Source: Dipteris shenzhenensis (taxonomy: Eukaryota > Polypodiophyta > Polypodiopsida > Gleicheniales). From it: DNA of 64,000 bases. The position numbers and the translations under genes are program-made. Positions 32,808 to 43,594 of this stretch are shown here, in pieces. The notes under the pieces were generated by a model. The model ran no database searches, had not been told where the DNA came from, and saw only the letters and a program-made list of their open reading frames with translations. Location of the stretch: NCBI GenBank assembly GCA_047967505.1, contig CM106540.1. The stretch is one strand, 5' to 3'. The stretch's first letter is position 1; the number at the start of each line of letters is the position of its first letter.

Positions 32808-35800
32808 TCAATTAAGAGCATTTACATCAACTATTTCATCTTGAGCCAAGTCTAAGGTGCCAAACAAGTCTATCTCCAACTCTATACCGAGTTGATCTCC
32901 TATATCGTCATCGTACTCTAGCATCATACGTTCACCTAAAAGTATTTGATCATCTTCTTCAATAAAGAGTGGTGATTCTTGATTATCGTTGTCTTCTTCC
33001 TCAATATCGTGATCTCCATCTTCCTCCCGTGCGATGTCATTATGCGCATCTTCCTCTTGGCTCATATGGTGATCTACATCTTCTTCGCTAGATTCATCAA
33101 TTGGATCTGGCATTGGTAGTGGCATCTCCATATCCACATCTCTATCTTCAAAAATTTGCTTACTTCGTGGTGCAACTTGGATCACATACCACCATCTTGG
33201 ATCAAAACGATCCAGATGAAAAACCACCTATATTGAAGATGGGTGCCAAATGTCGTCAAATATATATATGAAATTATGCTCAAGTACATGTATCAATAAT
33301 TCTTTAAAAACAAAAGCTTTGATTAATTAAATCATTAGTATGCACCTGCTCACAGTGCTCGGGAAGAACAAAAGTATCACTTTCATCGGTCCAATGTTTG
33401 GTGGAGTCTATTGCAAAGAAATCGCTACTATCTTTTCTCACTATCGCATGGGGACCGTTGTAAATAGTTTACATCAAGAATTCATGAAAATACTAAATCG
33501 TCTGAAATAAACTTCATAGATGTCGTGTATGGTTCCACAATAATCCAACTGTGAGGAGAGAAGATTGGTATCCGAAGCACTTGCTCGGCTATCTTTTGTG
33601 AAGTTAGCCATGACTCCACAATCATACGTGACTCTCTTTGAATCGATGCGTTCCACGTGAAAATGTCGTCCATATGACCATAATGCACTGTACTTTTTGT
33701 ACTGTAAAAGAGCATCATTAAAACAATGAAGATGCATCTATTTTATAGTGTATATTGCCACAAATAATTACTTAATTACACCAAGAGGTAAGAAACTTAC
33801 ATGCACCATACATCCAGATGATAACTCTCGCTCGTGCTCGTTTATTGTCTCTCCATCACATTCGGCTTTACGTAGAGCCAGTTGTAGCCAATCAAGTGAC
33901 ATGTGAGTAGGGAGAAGAGACAAATCCCATGGATATGGTTGTGATCGCCTGTACATTACTTTGAATCTCGTCCTTGCATTTATTCTTTCTGCTTTGGCCA
34001 CTTCATGTCTCTCAATCCACTTCTGCATCTCAGGGCTATTGAGGATACAAAACTTAATGATTTTCTCCATTTTCTCTTTGCTCATCTTTCTTTCAATCCC
34101 TTTTCCTTGGGGAACCTCGCCAACGATGTGATCATCATCCTTGTTATGCCAAGCTTGCAGCATATCAGGATCCGTGGATGCAAGAAACTCTATGATATAT
34201 ACTAATGACTCTTGCACAAGCCATCCCTCTTCCATGCTTGCTTCTTCTCTTACTCTTTGTCTTACAAATCCCTTTAAAGTTTTCATAAACCGCTCGAGAA
34301 AAAAAATCCATCGACTATGAACGGTACCTGCTATAGCCACCTCATCAACTATGTGTACAAGCAAGTGGACTTGAGTTGTCATAATGCTCGAGGGAAAGTG
34401 CTTCTCAAGCAAGCATACGGCTTTGATGGATTCCACCCTAGCCTTCTCGATGCTCGATATGGAGATCTCTTTTTGAGATATCCACCTATTTCACATGTCC
34501 ATGTAAGATATTTTCATAATCAGTCTACAGATTAATCAGCTTAAATTGAAGAAAATACATTCAATGCGATTTGATAGTAAGCATACCTCACAATACCACA
34601 GATCTTGAATATAGCATTTCTAACATCTTCTTGTAAGCACCCTTTTATTGTAATTGGGAGGATGAACTATCAAAGCAACAATGAAGTCATGTCAACAATA
34701 TAACATAATAATAATTATGCTAATGCATCATGATTATCGGTACAGTAATTCTACTTAGAATACCTATAAGACCTTGTGCCAATCATGGGACTTGAGCCCA
34801 CTAAGCTTATTGTCCTTTGAAAATGCTCCTTTCAAGCAACGCATGTACCCTATCGGTGTTTGAAAAGATGCAATGTCTACCTTGACCGCTGCCTCCTTCT
34901 TCGTAGAGAGGATCCACGTTGCTTTAGGGAGGACAACTTTTCCTGAAGCATGCACTTGGGGCCACAAACGAGACATCCTATTCATAGCACACAAGTCTTC
35001 TCGCACTCCTCTCGAGTCTTTGGAACCAACCAAGTGTGCCCAAATAGTAGCCCCCACATTCTTAAAGATATGCATGGGATCCAAGAGATGATTGTTTTCC
35101 CAATAAGGAAGCTCGTGAAGGATCGATAGCCTCTTCATACCAGGAGGAGGTTCCTCTCCATTCATCCTCCAAGCTTGAATCCAGTCACTTGCCTTCAAAT
35201 ATGATGATGGTGGATCAAGCTGACCTCCACATGCGAGATGGTCGAGTAGACGGTATCGAGCATGACCTTCATAAATATTTTTCCTCATATGTTTGGAGTA
35301 GCATGCAAGCGATTTTAGAGCTGGTCCACAAACAGGACAAGCATGGTACCCACTTGTAACAAGTTCTACATGCATGCATAACTGTGTTAGTACAAGACAT
35401 AGGTGTGAAAGAGAGTCATAAAAGCATAATCCCTCATTGTACATTAAAAGACACAACCACGTACCTGCGCACTCTCCATATCTTGGGTAGTCATGCATGG
35501 TCCACATCAAGATACCCCTGACCAAAATATCATTGGTATATCTAGGAGCTCTAGAAATATCAAAGACCTGCACTCCTCTCCATAATATCTGTAACTCCTC
35601 TATTAAAGGTGCCATGTACACGTCCATATTTTTTGCCTTGTACTTTCCTGGAACAAGTAGTGCAAGCATGAGGTGTCCCTTTTTTATTGTAATTCACCAT
35701 GGTGGGATATTGTAATTCACCATGGTGGGTACTAGTTCGGGCTCCTCCCCATACATCTGCAAGTGGCGCATGATAATATGACATTGATGTCGTACTTCTC

Positions 35801-35900
35801 GCTTGCAATGAGTGCAATGACAGTATAACCTCTCCCTAAGCCACTTCGTGCTCCCGGGCGTTGGTGCATCATTGGATGAGCTTCCACTTGTCCCTTCCAT
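32808..35900 (-). CDS. CACTA TNP2-like transposase gene (with introns)
   Basis: The start is ATG at 35898-35900, with a short Ser-rich N-terminus then a C-x-H-C-type zinc-like stretch (YCHCTHCKREVRHQC). The Transposase_21 core spans about 35670-34764: DVYMAPLIEEL, GILMWTMHDYPRYGECA, SGYHACPVCG, LPYWENNHLLDPMHIFKNV and HDWHKVL. A 99-bp intron (35464-35366, GT...AG) lies inside it. A small exon (34666-34594) follows; then DUF4218 (about 34493-33800) with VHLLVHIVDEVAIAG, RWIFFLERFMKTLKG and EGWLVQESLVYI; then DUF4216 (about 33710-32808) with CGVMANF, LDYCGTIHDIYEV and RFDPRWWYVIQV, ending in an acidic tail. The order Transposase_21-DUF4218-DUF4216 is typical of plant CACTA transposases. A TAG before the donor at about 34757 and a frame problem near 35690-35730, beside a 22-bp local duplication, suggest damage. 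Exon borders are by eye. Confidence 0.82.
35366..35464 (-). other. Intron in CACTA transposase
   Basis: It begins GTACGTGG after GCGCAG and ends TGCATGTAG before the exon coding ELVTSGYHACPVCG. It is 99 bp, a multiple of three, and open, so it reads through in frame. The conserved protein pattern on either side argues that it is removed. Confidence 0.65.
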
Positions 35901-36680
35901 CTACACTTATAAAATCACAACATAAGTTGCAAGAAGAGATATTAACAGTTATAAAATAGCATCTATGAGCTTCCCTTCATGATACAACAAAAAGTGACTT
36001 AAAGCATCGCTATATAGCAATGAAGAAGCGTCGCTATATAGCGACGCTGTGGGTTAAAACTCGAGACTCTTGTCACACGACACTTTCTTTATCCCCTTCT
36101 CTAATCTCTCAAGTAAGCAAGGCAATCTCTCCTCCCACCTATTTTCGACGACCTCCCACCTATTTCTGACAACCTCCCACTCTATTCTCCACTCCTCACC
36201 CTTCTCCTAGCTCTTGTACTCCCTCTCTACCCTTTTCCCTCTTTGGTTTCTTGAAAGGAAGTTCTTCAAGATGAGTTTGTTTCAATAATGTAGGTTATTT
36301 GTTTGTTAGCTTTAGTTTTGTGAGTGCTTCTCCTTGTATTGCTAAACCTGTAAACTAGTTTTCATGCTTATTTTCAAAGGATTGAAACAAAAAACGAGAT
36401 TTCAAGAAAGAAAGAAGACTCACCTCTTTTCTGTATTTCTCTTCCTTCTCTTTCTCCTTGTCTCCTCAATCTCCTCCTTTCAAGAAGTTACTTTTGTAAT
36501 CTCCTCCTTCCTCTAACATCTTATTTGAAAAATGGGTTGTTTCCTCTCTTTTGTAGGGCCAGTCCACAACACCGAGCGGGACGTACTATTTCAGGTAAGT
36601 TCTTCCTCTTTTTTCCATTTATTATTTTTGTTATTTGCATTGGCCTGCAGCTAGCGCCTTAAGCGCTAGCTGCAGTGATG
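35901..36680. other. Divergent leader region of the CACTA element
   Basis: Lies between the transposase start and the pyrimidine-rich core. It has two further TCGCTATATAGC words (36005 and 36030), then CT-rich sequence. TTTCAG|GTAAGTT at about 36594 could be a splice donor of a plus-strand leader exon. A perfect hairpin lies at 36645-36675. No coding frame was found. Confidence 0.45.
36645..36675. repeat. Perfect 13-bp inverted repeat
   Basis: Arms CTGCAGCTAGCGC (36645-36657) and its exact complement (36663-36675) surround a 5-base loop CTTAA. It could fold as a hairpin in DNA or RNA. Function unknown. Confidence 0.8.
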
Positions 36681-38640
36681 GGTGTAGGAACCCTCTCTTC
36701 CCCTCAATCTCTTTCTTTCTTCCCTCCTTCAATCTATTTCCTCCTCTTTTTCCCTCTTTCCTTTTCCTGTTCTTCTCTCTTTCTTTCCCTCTTTTTCCCT
36801 CTTTCCTTTCCCTCTTCTTCTCTCTTTCCCCCTTCTCTTAAGCATAAACATAAGCATGAGCATAAGAGAAGTAGACATATGCTCATACATAAGCATGAGC
36901 TTATGTCTCTTTTTTCCTCTTTTCTCTTTCCCTCTTCTTCTCTCTTTCCTTTCCCTCTTATTCTCTCTTTCCCCCTTCTCTTATGCTTATGCTTAAGCAT
37001 AAGCATGAGCATAAGAAAAGGAGACATATGCTCATGCTTATGCTTATGCATGAGCATAAGAGAAGTAGACATATTCTCATGCATTCGCATAAGCATATAA
37101 CTCTTTTTTCCCCCTTCTCTTATTCTCTCTTTCCCCCTTCTCTCTTTCTCTCCCTCTTTCCTCTTTTCCAATCCCTCCTTCCTTTCCCTCTTCTTCTCTC
37201 TTTCCCCCTTCTCTTATGCTCATGCATAAACATAAGCATGAGCATAGGAATGCTTATGCTTATGCATGAGCATAAGAGAAGTAGACATATGCTCATGCAT
37301 ACGCATCAGCATATGTCTCTTTTTTCCTCTTTTCTCTTTCCCTCTTCTTCTCTCTTTCCTTTCCCTCTTGTTCTCTCTTTCCCCCTTCTCTTATGCTTAT
37401 GCTTAAGCATAAGCATGAGCATAAGAAAAGGAGACATATGCTCATGCTTATGCTTATGCATGAGCATAAGAGAAGTAGACATATGCTCATGCATTCGCAT
37501 GAGCATATGTCTCTTTTTTCCCCCTTCTCTTATTCTCTCTTTCCCCCTTCTCTCTTTCTCTCCCTCTTTCCTCTTTTCCAATCTCTCCTTCCTTTCCCTC
37601 TTCTTCTCTCTTTCTTTCCCTCTTTTTCCCTCTTTCCTTTCCCTCTTCTTCTCTCTTTCCCCCTTCTCTTATGCTCATGCATAAACATAAGCATGAGCAT
37701 AAGAATGCTTATGCTTATGCATGAGCATAGGAGAAGTAGACATATGCTCATGCATAAGCATGAGCATATGTCTCTTTTTTCCTCTTTTCTCTTTCCCTCT
37801 TCTTCTCTCTTTTCTTTCCCTCTTTCCTTTTCCTCTTATTCTCTCTTTCCCCCTTCTCTTATGCTCATGCATAAGCATAAGCATGAGCTTATGCTTATGC
37901 TTATGTTAAGCATAAGCATGAGCATAAGAAAAGGAGACATATGCTCATGCTTATGCTTATGCATGAGCATAAGAGAAGTAGACATATGCTCATGCATAAG
38001 CATGAGCATATGTCTCTTTTTTCCTCTTTTCTCTTTCCCTCTTCTTCTCTCTTTCTCTCCCTCTTTCCTCTTTCCTCTTCTTCTCTCTTTCACCCTTCTC
38101 TCTTTCTCTCTTTCCCCCTTCTATCTTTCTCTCCCTCTTTTCTCTTCTTCTTCTTCTTCTCTCTTTCCTCCTTCTCTCTTTCTCTCTTTCCCCCTTCTCT
38201 CTTTCTCTCCCTCTTTTCTCTTCTTCCTCTTCTTCCCTCTTTCTCTCCCTCTTTCATCTTTCTCTCCCTCTTTCCTCTTTTCTCTTTCCCTCTTCTTCTC
38301 TCTTTCTCTCTCTCTTTCCTCTTTCCTCTTCTTCTCTCTCTCCCCCTTCTCTCTTTCTCTCCCTCTTTTCTCTTCTTCCTCTTCTCTTCCTCTTCTTCTC
38401 TCTTTCCCCCTTCTCTCTTTCTCTCTTTCCCCCTTCTCTCTTTCTCTCCCTCTTTCCTCTTTTCCAATCTCTCCTTCCTTTCCCTCTTCTTCTCTCTTTC
38501 TTTCCCTCTTTTTCTCTCTTTCCTTTCCGTCTTCTTCTCTGTTTCCCCCTTCTCTTATGCTCATGCATAAACATAAGCATAAGCATAAGAATGCTTATGC
38601 TTATGCATGAGCATAAGAGATTCCTCTTCTCTTATGCTCT
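36681..38640. repeat. Composite minisatellite: CT-rich blocks alternating with GCATAAGC/GCTTATGC blocks
   Basis: Pyrimidine-rich blocks (CTTTCCCTCTTCTTCTCT type) alternate with blocks of CATAAGCATGAGCATAAG and its complement, often followed by AGAAGTAGACATATGCTCAT. The latter blocks occur near 36840, 36985, 37210, 37395, 37670, 37860 and 38555 and contain many self-complementary stretches. Long frames on both strands are compositional. Confidence 0.85.
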
Positions 38641-39350
38641 TCTCTCATTTCCCTCTTCTCTTCCTCTTCTTAAGATTCCTCTTCCTATTCTTCCTCCTTC
38701 TCTCCCTCTTCTTCCTCTTCCTTTCCCTTCTCTTATTCTCTCTTTCTCGCCTCTCTTATTATCTCTTCTTTCTCTCTTCTTCCTCTTCTCTCCCTCTTCT
38801 TTCTCTTCTTCTCTCTTCTCCTCTTTTCGCCTCTCCTTTCCCTCTTATTTCTCTCTTCTTTCTCTCTTCTTCCTCTTCTCGAGCTCTTCTCTCCCTCTTC
38901 TTCCTCTTTCCTTTCCCTCTTCTTCCTCTTCTCATCCACTTCCTCTTTTCCGTCTTCTTCCTCTCCTTTCCCTCTTTTCTTTCCCTTCTCTTTCCCCCTT
39001 CTCTTATTCTCTCTTTCCTCCTTCTCTTATTCTCTCTTCTTTCTCTCTTCTTCCTCTTCTTCTCTCTTCTCCTCTCTTCCCCTCTATTTTCCCTCTTGTT
39101 CCTCTCTTCTTTCTCTCTTCTTCCTCTTCTCTCCCTCTTCTTCCTCTTCTTCCTCTTCTTCCTCTTCCTTTCCCTCTTCTCTCCTCTTCTTTCCCTCTTT
39201 CCTTTCCCTCTTCTTCCTCTTCTCCTCCCCCTTCTCTTTTCCCTCTTCTCTCCCTCTTCTTTAGATTCCTCTTCCTCTTCTTCCTCTTCCTCTTCCTCTT
39301 CTTCCTCTTCTCTCCCTCTTTGCCTATGCCTATGCCTATGCCTATGCTTA
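38641..39350. repeat. Polypyrimidine tract of about 0.7 kb
   Basis: Almost uninterrupted (C/T) on the plus strand, mainly CCTCTTCT and TCTCTTTC words, ending in a CCTATG array at 39321-39345 just upstream of the second CACTA gene. Together with the preceding block it makes about 2.6 kb of strand asymmetry. Confidence 0.88.
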
Positions 39351-39396
39351 TGTTTGTTTTTTTGTTTTTTTTTTCATTTTTGTATCTATGTTAGAC

Positions 39397-41060
39397 ATGG
39401 GATCACGTCGCTCATCCGACGAGTATGGACAGCCTCGCAGGAGGAGAGCTCATGATCTATATGCTCTAGAGGACTTTGATTCCTCTCAGGTGACTACCCC
39501 GAGGACTACCCCTGGTCCGACTCCTCTCGGACCTAGCACTATGACTACCCCTGGTCCGACTCCTCTTCCACGTAGCCCTGCGACTACCCCTCGGGGAACT
39601 CCTTTGCTAGCCGCGCATGGCTTTGTCAGGAGTCTCGATGAGTTTGTAGTGCAAATGAGCGATGAGGAGGTAGCGAGATTCTTCTCTCTGCTATCTCAGA
39701 GGACCTCAGCAATTCCCTCCCCTACACCGATGGTTGGACGTACTGCCCAGCCATCCCCTCATGCCCCTTCGACCGAGGGGTCATCACCTACGCATGCCTC
39801 TCATAAGGGAAGGAAGAGTAGGAACGGCAGCTTATGTTGTGCTGACGGGAGATGTAGACGAGTCAGCACACTCATGTTCCTACAGGTCTCCACTTGGTCC
39901 GAAGACATAGTATCAGTCAGGTCCCTTTCCCTCTCCTACTCCCACTGCTACTCCTTGCTCCGGAAGCGCTCGCACAGCTTCCACTCTTGACTCTGCTACC
40001 ATCAGTCCTCCTTACTCATCAAGGGATCTCTCCTATCAAATCACAGTTGTCAGAGAGATAATAGAAGATAGAAAGAGCAAAGTAGTGATGGCCACCATGA
40101 GGCAGTTGATGAGCCATCACTTTAAGAGCGGCATTGCTATCGATTGGCGGCATCAAGATGGCCAAAAGAAGTAGACGGTCATCGATGAGTTAAAACAAAA
40201 ATACCCTAACCCACCAAATTGGGAGTTTAATGAGGATTATATGCGAGAGCGCATGGGTTTGGTCTTGAAGCATCGTAGATCAACCTTGCGTACTTCCATC
40301 ACAAAGGGGTTGGCTAAACCTAGCTGGGCAGACAAAGCTGATTGGAAGTTCTTCAAGAAGCAGAATAGGGACAATCCCGAATTGTTCGAGGGTCAAAGGA
40401 GGGCTGCGAAGAGACGGCTGGATGTCGTAGGTACTTCGCACTGTGGTGCAGGCGGACGGTTGGCATTTGAGGCAATCGTGGTAAGTCTACTTCTTCTCAT
40501 TTAATGTATTGTTCTATTTGTTTCACTACATATTACATGCACTTTAGCTAACTCTAACTCTCATAAATTGGATCCATAGCAAGCTACGATGGGTCATCTT
40601 CCTACAGATGCAGAGATGCGATGCGCATTTCGAATCGGAATAAAGCGATGGTTTATTGAGCAAGAGGCAATGGGAGCGAGGGTCGATTGGGCTGAGGTGG
40701 CTGCTCCCATGGTATAAGTTTACTCCTACTTGTAATCTCACTTTTTAAATTGTTTTATTCTTTAAGTTCCAATCTAATTTTTGATTTATATGGTTCACTC
40801 TTAGGGTCAAAGCTGAAGCGTCCCATCATCAGAGGCAAGCGATCAATAGGGTCAGGGATCAGATGGACGTGACGAGGATCAGGGAGAAGACGCAGCTCAT
40901 GAGGACCAAGGAACAGGCCAACAAGACGAGGATGATTCGGATTCGGATGAGTAGTAGTAGTAGTAGTGGTAGTAGCATTTTCTTCGCCCTATATGTCATT
41001 TTGTATATCCACTCATTTGAGCAATTTTGTATCACCCTTTCGAAAGGGTAATTTTGTAAC
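39397..41060 (+). pseudogene. Second CACTA gene, Transposase_24-like, with an in-frame TAG
   Basis: ATG 39397 (MGSRRSSDEYGQ) opens an exon with a Pro/Thr-rich tract (TTPGPTPL twice) and a helical FVVQMSDEEVARFFSLL. Further right, a frame from about 40020 (SYQITVVREIIE) to 40483 contains a Lys/Arg-rich centre and NPELFEGQRRAAKRRLDVVG then GTSHCGAGGRLAFEAIV, typical of plant Transposase_24 (Ptta/En/Spm). It is broken by TAG at 40172-40174. It ends at GTAAGT; the next exon (about 40580-40711, QATMGHLPTDAEMRCAFRIG) ends at GTATAAG. A last exon after TTAG (about 40804) is acidic or basic depending on frame. The protein probably helps the transposase at the element ends. The exon join between 39830 and 40020 is unclear. 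Confidence 0.62.
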
Positions 41061-41185
41061 AAACAATGTTATATATGTTCGACATGTATATGCTTTTGTT
41101 GCTCGATCATTTCATTTGAGCGATTTTGTATCACCCTTTTTGCAAGGGAAATTTTGTTATTAAAAAAATTTATTTTGTAATTACC

Positions 41186-41257
41186 AAAAAAAAAAGGATT
41201 AGTGGGGCTAAACAGGGCCATAGCAGGCCCTGTTTAGCCCCACTTATCCTTTTTTTA
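41186..41257. repeat. Long hairpin near right end of CACTA element
   Basis: Two arms of about 25 bp (41194-41219 and 41225-41250), with a single mismatch, surround a six-base loop. They extend into an A-run on the left and a T-run on the right. The arms contain GTGGGGCTAAACAGGGCC and its complement. It lies after the second gene and before the right subterminal repeats, so it could shape the transcript end. Function unknown. Confidence 0.8.
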
Positions 41258-41272
41258 AAAGTCTGTTAATCA

Positions 41273-41380
41273 TCGCTATATAGCGACGTTTACCAGTGTT
41301 GCTATATAGCGACGATTAACAATGTCGCTATATAGAGACATTTATCATCATCGCTATATAGCGACGCTTTATAGCGACGG
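41273..41380. repeat. Right subterminal repeats of CACTA element
   Basis: Four copies of TCGCTATATAGCGA or close variants start at 41273, 41297, 41324 and 41351, followed by a half copy (TATAGCGACG, 41370). The spacing, about 24-27 bp, matches the left array. Confidence 0.82.
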
Positions 41381-41495
41381 TTCTTTTTTGATGCTTTTAG
41401 CAACTTTTATAGCAATGTTTGCGCCCATGAAAAAAAAAAATTTAATGTAAAAAGCATCGGTATTTTCGTCAGAAAATGGCCTATGCCTTGTAGTG

Positions 41496-42270
41496 TCATG
41501 ACCACTTACCTTCTCAAGAATGAGGTCTTGAAAGGGAAGAGGATGATGGTCCCTCTTGGTGGCTACATTGAGTTTCTTATAGTCAATGCAGACCCGCCAT
41601 TTGTTTTTCTTTGGGGTGACTACCATTGGTGAAACCCATTCAGTATTGTGAATTGGAACAATAAACCCAACTTCTACAAGTTTCTGCAACTCTAAGCGCA
41701 AAGCATCGATCTATAGGGGCCCTAATCTCCAATACTTTTGAGCCACAGGCTTCGCATCAGGCTTTAGCTCTATTTTGTGCTCTATGGCAGTCACATGGCG
41801 AAGGTGGCAGTAGCTAGTTGTGAAGAGGTCAGGGAAATCTTTGAACATTTCTAGGAACTCGTCTTTCTCACTTGGCATGAGGTAGGGAAAGCATAGATTC
41901 AAGTTGTTGAGGACTAGCTGTTACCTTTTCTGCAGGTGGCGGGATCGGAGACACCCCCATCATGTAAACTTCCTCCTGTGAGAACTCCTCCCCCCCATCT
42001 GATTCTTCCATTGATTCAGACACCGAGGATGAGAGAGTATCACTATCTTGCTCCTCTTCTTCTTCTGGTTTAGTGGCACTTGGTTGCACCGGGATACTTA
42101 ACGTTGATAGGTGTAGTTGGATTCACCTTGACAATTGCCAGCTCAAGACCCTGGGGTCACTCCTTGTCGTCAACATTATGATCTTCCTTAATATAGATAT
42201 TTGTATCAACAATCGTCAATGTGAACATGCTTGTGTTGATTTCTTCTACGGTAGGGGTGATCAAGGTATT
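41496..42270 (-). pseudogene. Gypsy pol, 5' block: gag remnant, linker, RT fingers
   Basis: From 42270 leftward: a 174-bp gag N-terminal fragment (ELAIVKVNPTTPINV), also present at 62333-62506; then, after a deletion join at 42096/42097, an acidic Ser/Glu-rich linker (42089-41950), a pre-RT region with EFPDLF-like FKDFPDLF and DAKPVAQKYWRLGP (41830-41730), and RT fingers with VGFIVPIHNTEWVSPMVV, PKKNKWRVCIDYKKLN and HPLPFQDLILEKVSG up to 41499. Stops are present, for example near 41875 and 41710. It is continued at 32423 once the CACTA element is removed. Confidence 0.8.
42097..42270. repeat. 174-bp segment duplicated at 62333-62506
   Basis: Same length and about six differences. Both copies are followed directly by the same copia LTR at the same base (TGTAAGAAAA). 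The segment is gypsy gag sequence read on the minus strand. Confidence 0.85.
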
Positions 42271-42995
42271 TGTAAGAAAACAATACAACATCTGTGCTCA
42301 ATAGATAACAGGATCTCGTATGCAATAGAGAAAAGCGGATAGTATGGAGAATAAAAAATTTGATTACTATAAAATTGATACAATAGATGGCGCTACCTCC
42401 CAGCCGTGCACTCATGTGATAGAAGCTTCGATGGCATGCTGGAAATAGTAGAGGACGGAGGCTGGATGCTAAGGAATCAGGGTTGCTATAGCTAGTGATG
42501 ATAATGGGCTTCATGGGCTTACTCTTATATAGCCATGAGCCATAGTTGGTTAGGCTCAATTGAGAGACCAACCCAGTCCACCCAAACCAGCTAACTAGAG
42601 GTCGATCCCCAAACAGGCGACCCACCACACGATAGAACCATGGCATAGAATTAATCAACTTACCTATGGTTCCCATTCGCCATCTGGGATCATCTGGGGC
42701 TCCAAACAGGCCCCACAACCCAAGAGTGGGCTGCCCTAGGAAATGCTCTGTCTACCCTCAATGCAGTTAGTCATGGGATGCCTTCCTGCACTTACATGTA
42801 GCCTAGTTGGTAGTGTGCTAACTCTATCTGAAGCCGTCCAGCCATCAGGCCACACATGGCCCCCATCTGGTGTCCAAACCACGACCTACCGGATAACCAA
42901 GATACTCAAATGGCTTATCCTCATATGGGGGGCTTACAAGTAGAGTTAGCTGGTTCCTGCATACTTACACAAGAGTGGAGCATTGATATCTAACA
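42271..42995 (-). repeat. 3' LTR of copia element C
   Basis: 725 bp, with TGTAAGAAAACAATA at the left and GATATCTAACA at the right on the plus strand (TGTTAGATATC...CTTACA on its own strand). A polypurine tract complement, CCCACCCTCAATG, adjoins at 42996. Confidence 0.88.
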
Positions 42996-43594
42996 CCCAC
43001 CCTCAATGTCCACCCGCAAGTGAACTTACTTTTTTGGCCCAATGCCAAGTCGATGAAGATGCCTCTCCAGCAAATCTCTTCCAAGAGCCTTCGTGAAGAT
43101 GTCCGCAGCATTCTCTGTAGTTGGACAGTACACCAAGTCGACCTCTCCATCCATGATGAGCTCGCATACAAAGTGATATTGAATCTCGATGTGTTTTTTG
43201 CAAGCGTGGAACATAGGGTTCTTTGCAATCGCCAAGCAACTCTTATTGTCACATGATAACTGCATAGTCTTGTTCTGCACTGCCCCCATGTCCCCTAAAA
43301 TCCTCCTTAACCACAGTGCCTCACAAGAAGCAAAACATGCTAATCAGCTTCGGTAGAAGAAAGAGCAACTGTGGTTTGCTTCTTGTTGGCCCATGAAATA
43401 GCTCCAAATCCAAATGAGAAAAAGTAACTTGTCACTAACCTCCTACTATCCATGTCTCCTACCCAATCCGAGTCACAGAATCCACTCAAGATGTTGCCCT
43501 TGGTATAGGTGATGCCATAATCAAGTGTGCCTTTGATGTATTTCAGCACCCCCATCCCTGCCCTCCAATGATTCTCTCGGGGCTTAGTAGAAAA

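Larger units (their letters stand above)
32424..41495. mobile_element. Complete CACTA (En/Spm) DNA transposon, 9072 bp
   Basis: The left end is CACTACTACACAC and the right end is the complement of CACTACAAGGCA, flanked by TCA on both sides. Both ends carry subterminal TCGCTATATAGCGA palindromes. It contains a TNP2-like transposase gene on the minus strand (32808-35900), a second gene on the plus strand (39397-41060), and a long pyrimidine-rich region between them. Removing it restores the reading of the gypsy reverse transcriptase. Terminal identity beyond CACTAC is weak, so only a short terminal repeat can be claimed. The transposase has at least one apparent stop, so autonomy is uncertain. 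Confidence 0.88.
30227..42270 (-). mobile_element. Ty3/gypsy element G1, split by a CACTA transposon
   Basis: Minus-strand gypsy pol in two blocks, 42270-41496 and 32423-30227, separated by the CACTA element. The reading of reverse transcriptase resumes in register across the removed insertion, with one copy of the TCA target. On its 5' side a 174-bp gag N-terminal piece (42097-42270) is joined directly to the pol linker, so gag and protease are deleted. At 42270 it is abutted by a copia LTR. Toward 30320 a G-run followed by TGTTATGG suggests the polypurine tract and 3' LTR start. The 5' LTR was not found. Confidence 0.82.

Noticed and set aside
36840-38640. CRISPR-like regular repeats
   Set aside because: The repeats are variable in length, self-complementary and without unique spacers of equal size, in a eukaryotic transposon.
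36635-39455. Long open frames in the pyrimidine-rich CACTA core (up to about 400 codons)
   Set aside because: They are compositional products of CT-rich and GCATAAGC repeats, open on both strands, with no globular sequence.
42097-42342. Plus-strand frame with apparent Cys/His pattern, repeated at 62240-62578
   Set aside because: It is the antisense of gypsy gag plus copia LTR and is repeated only because that block is duplicated.
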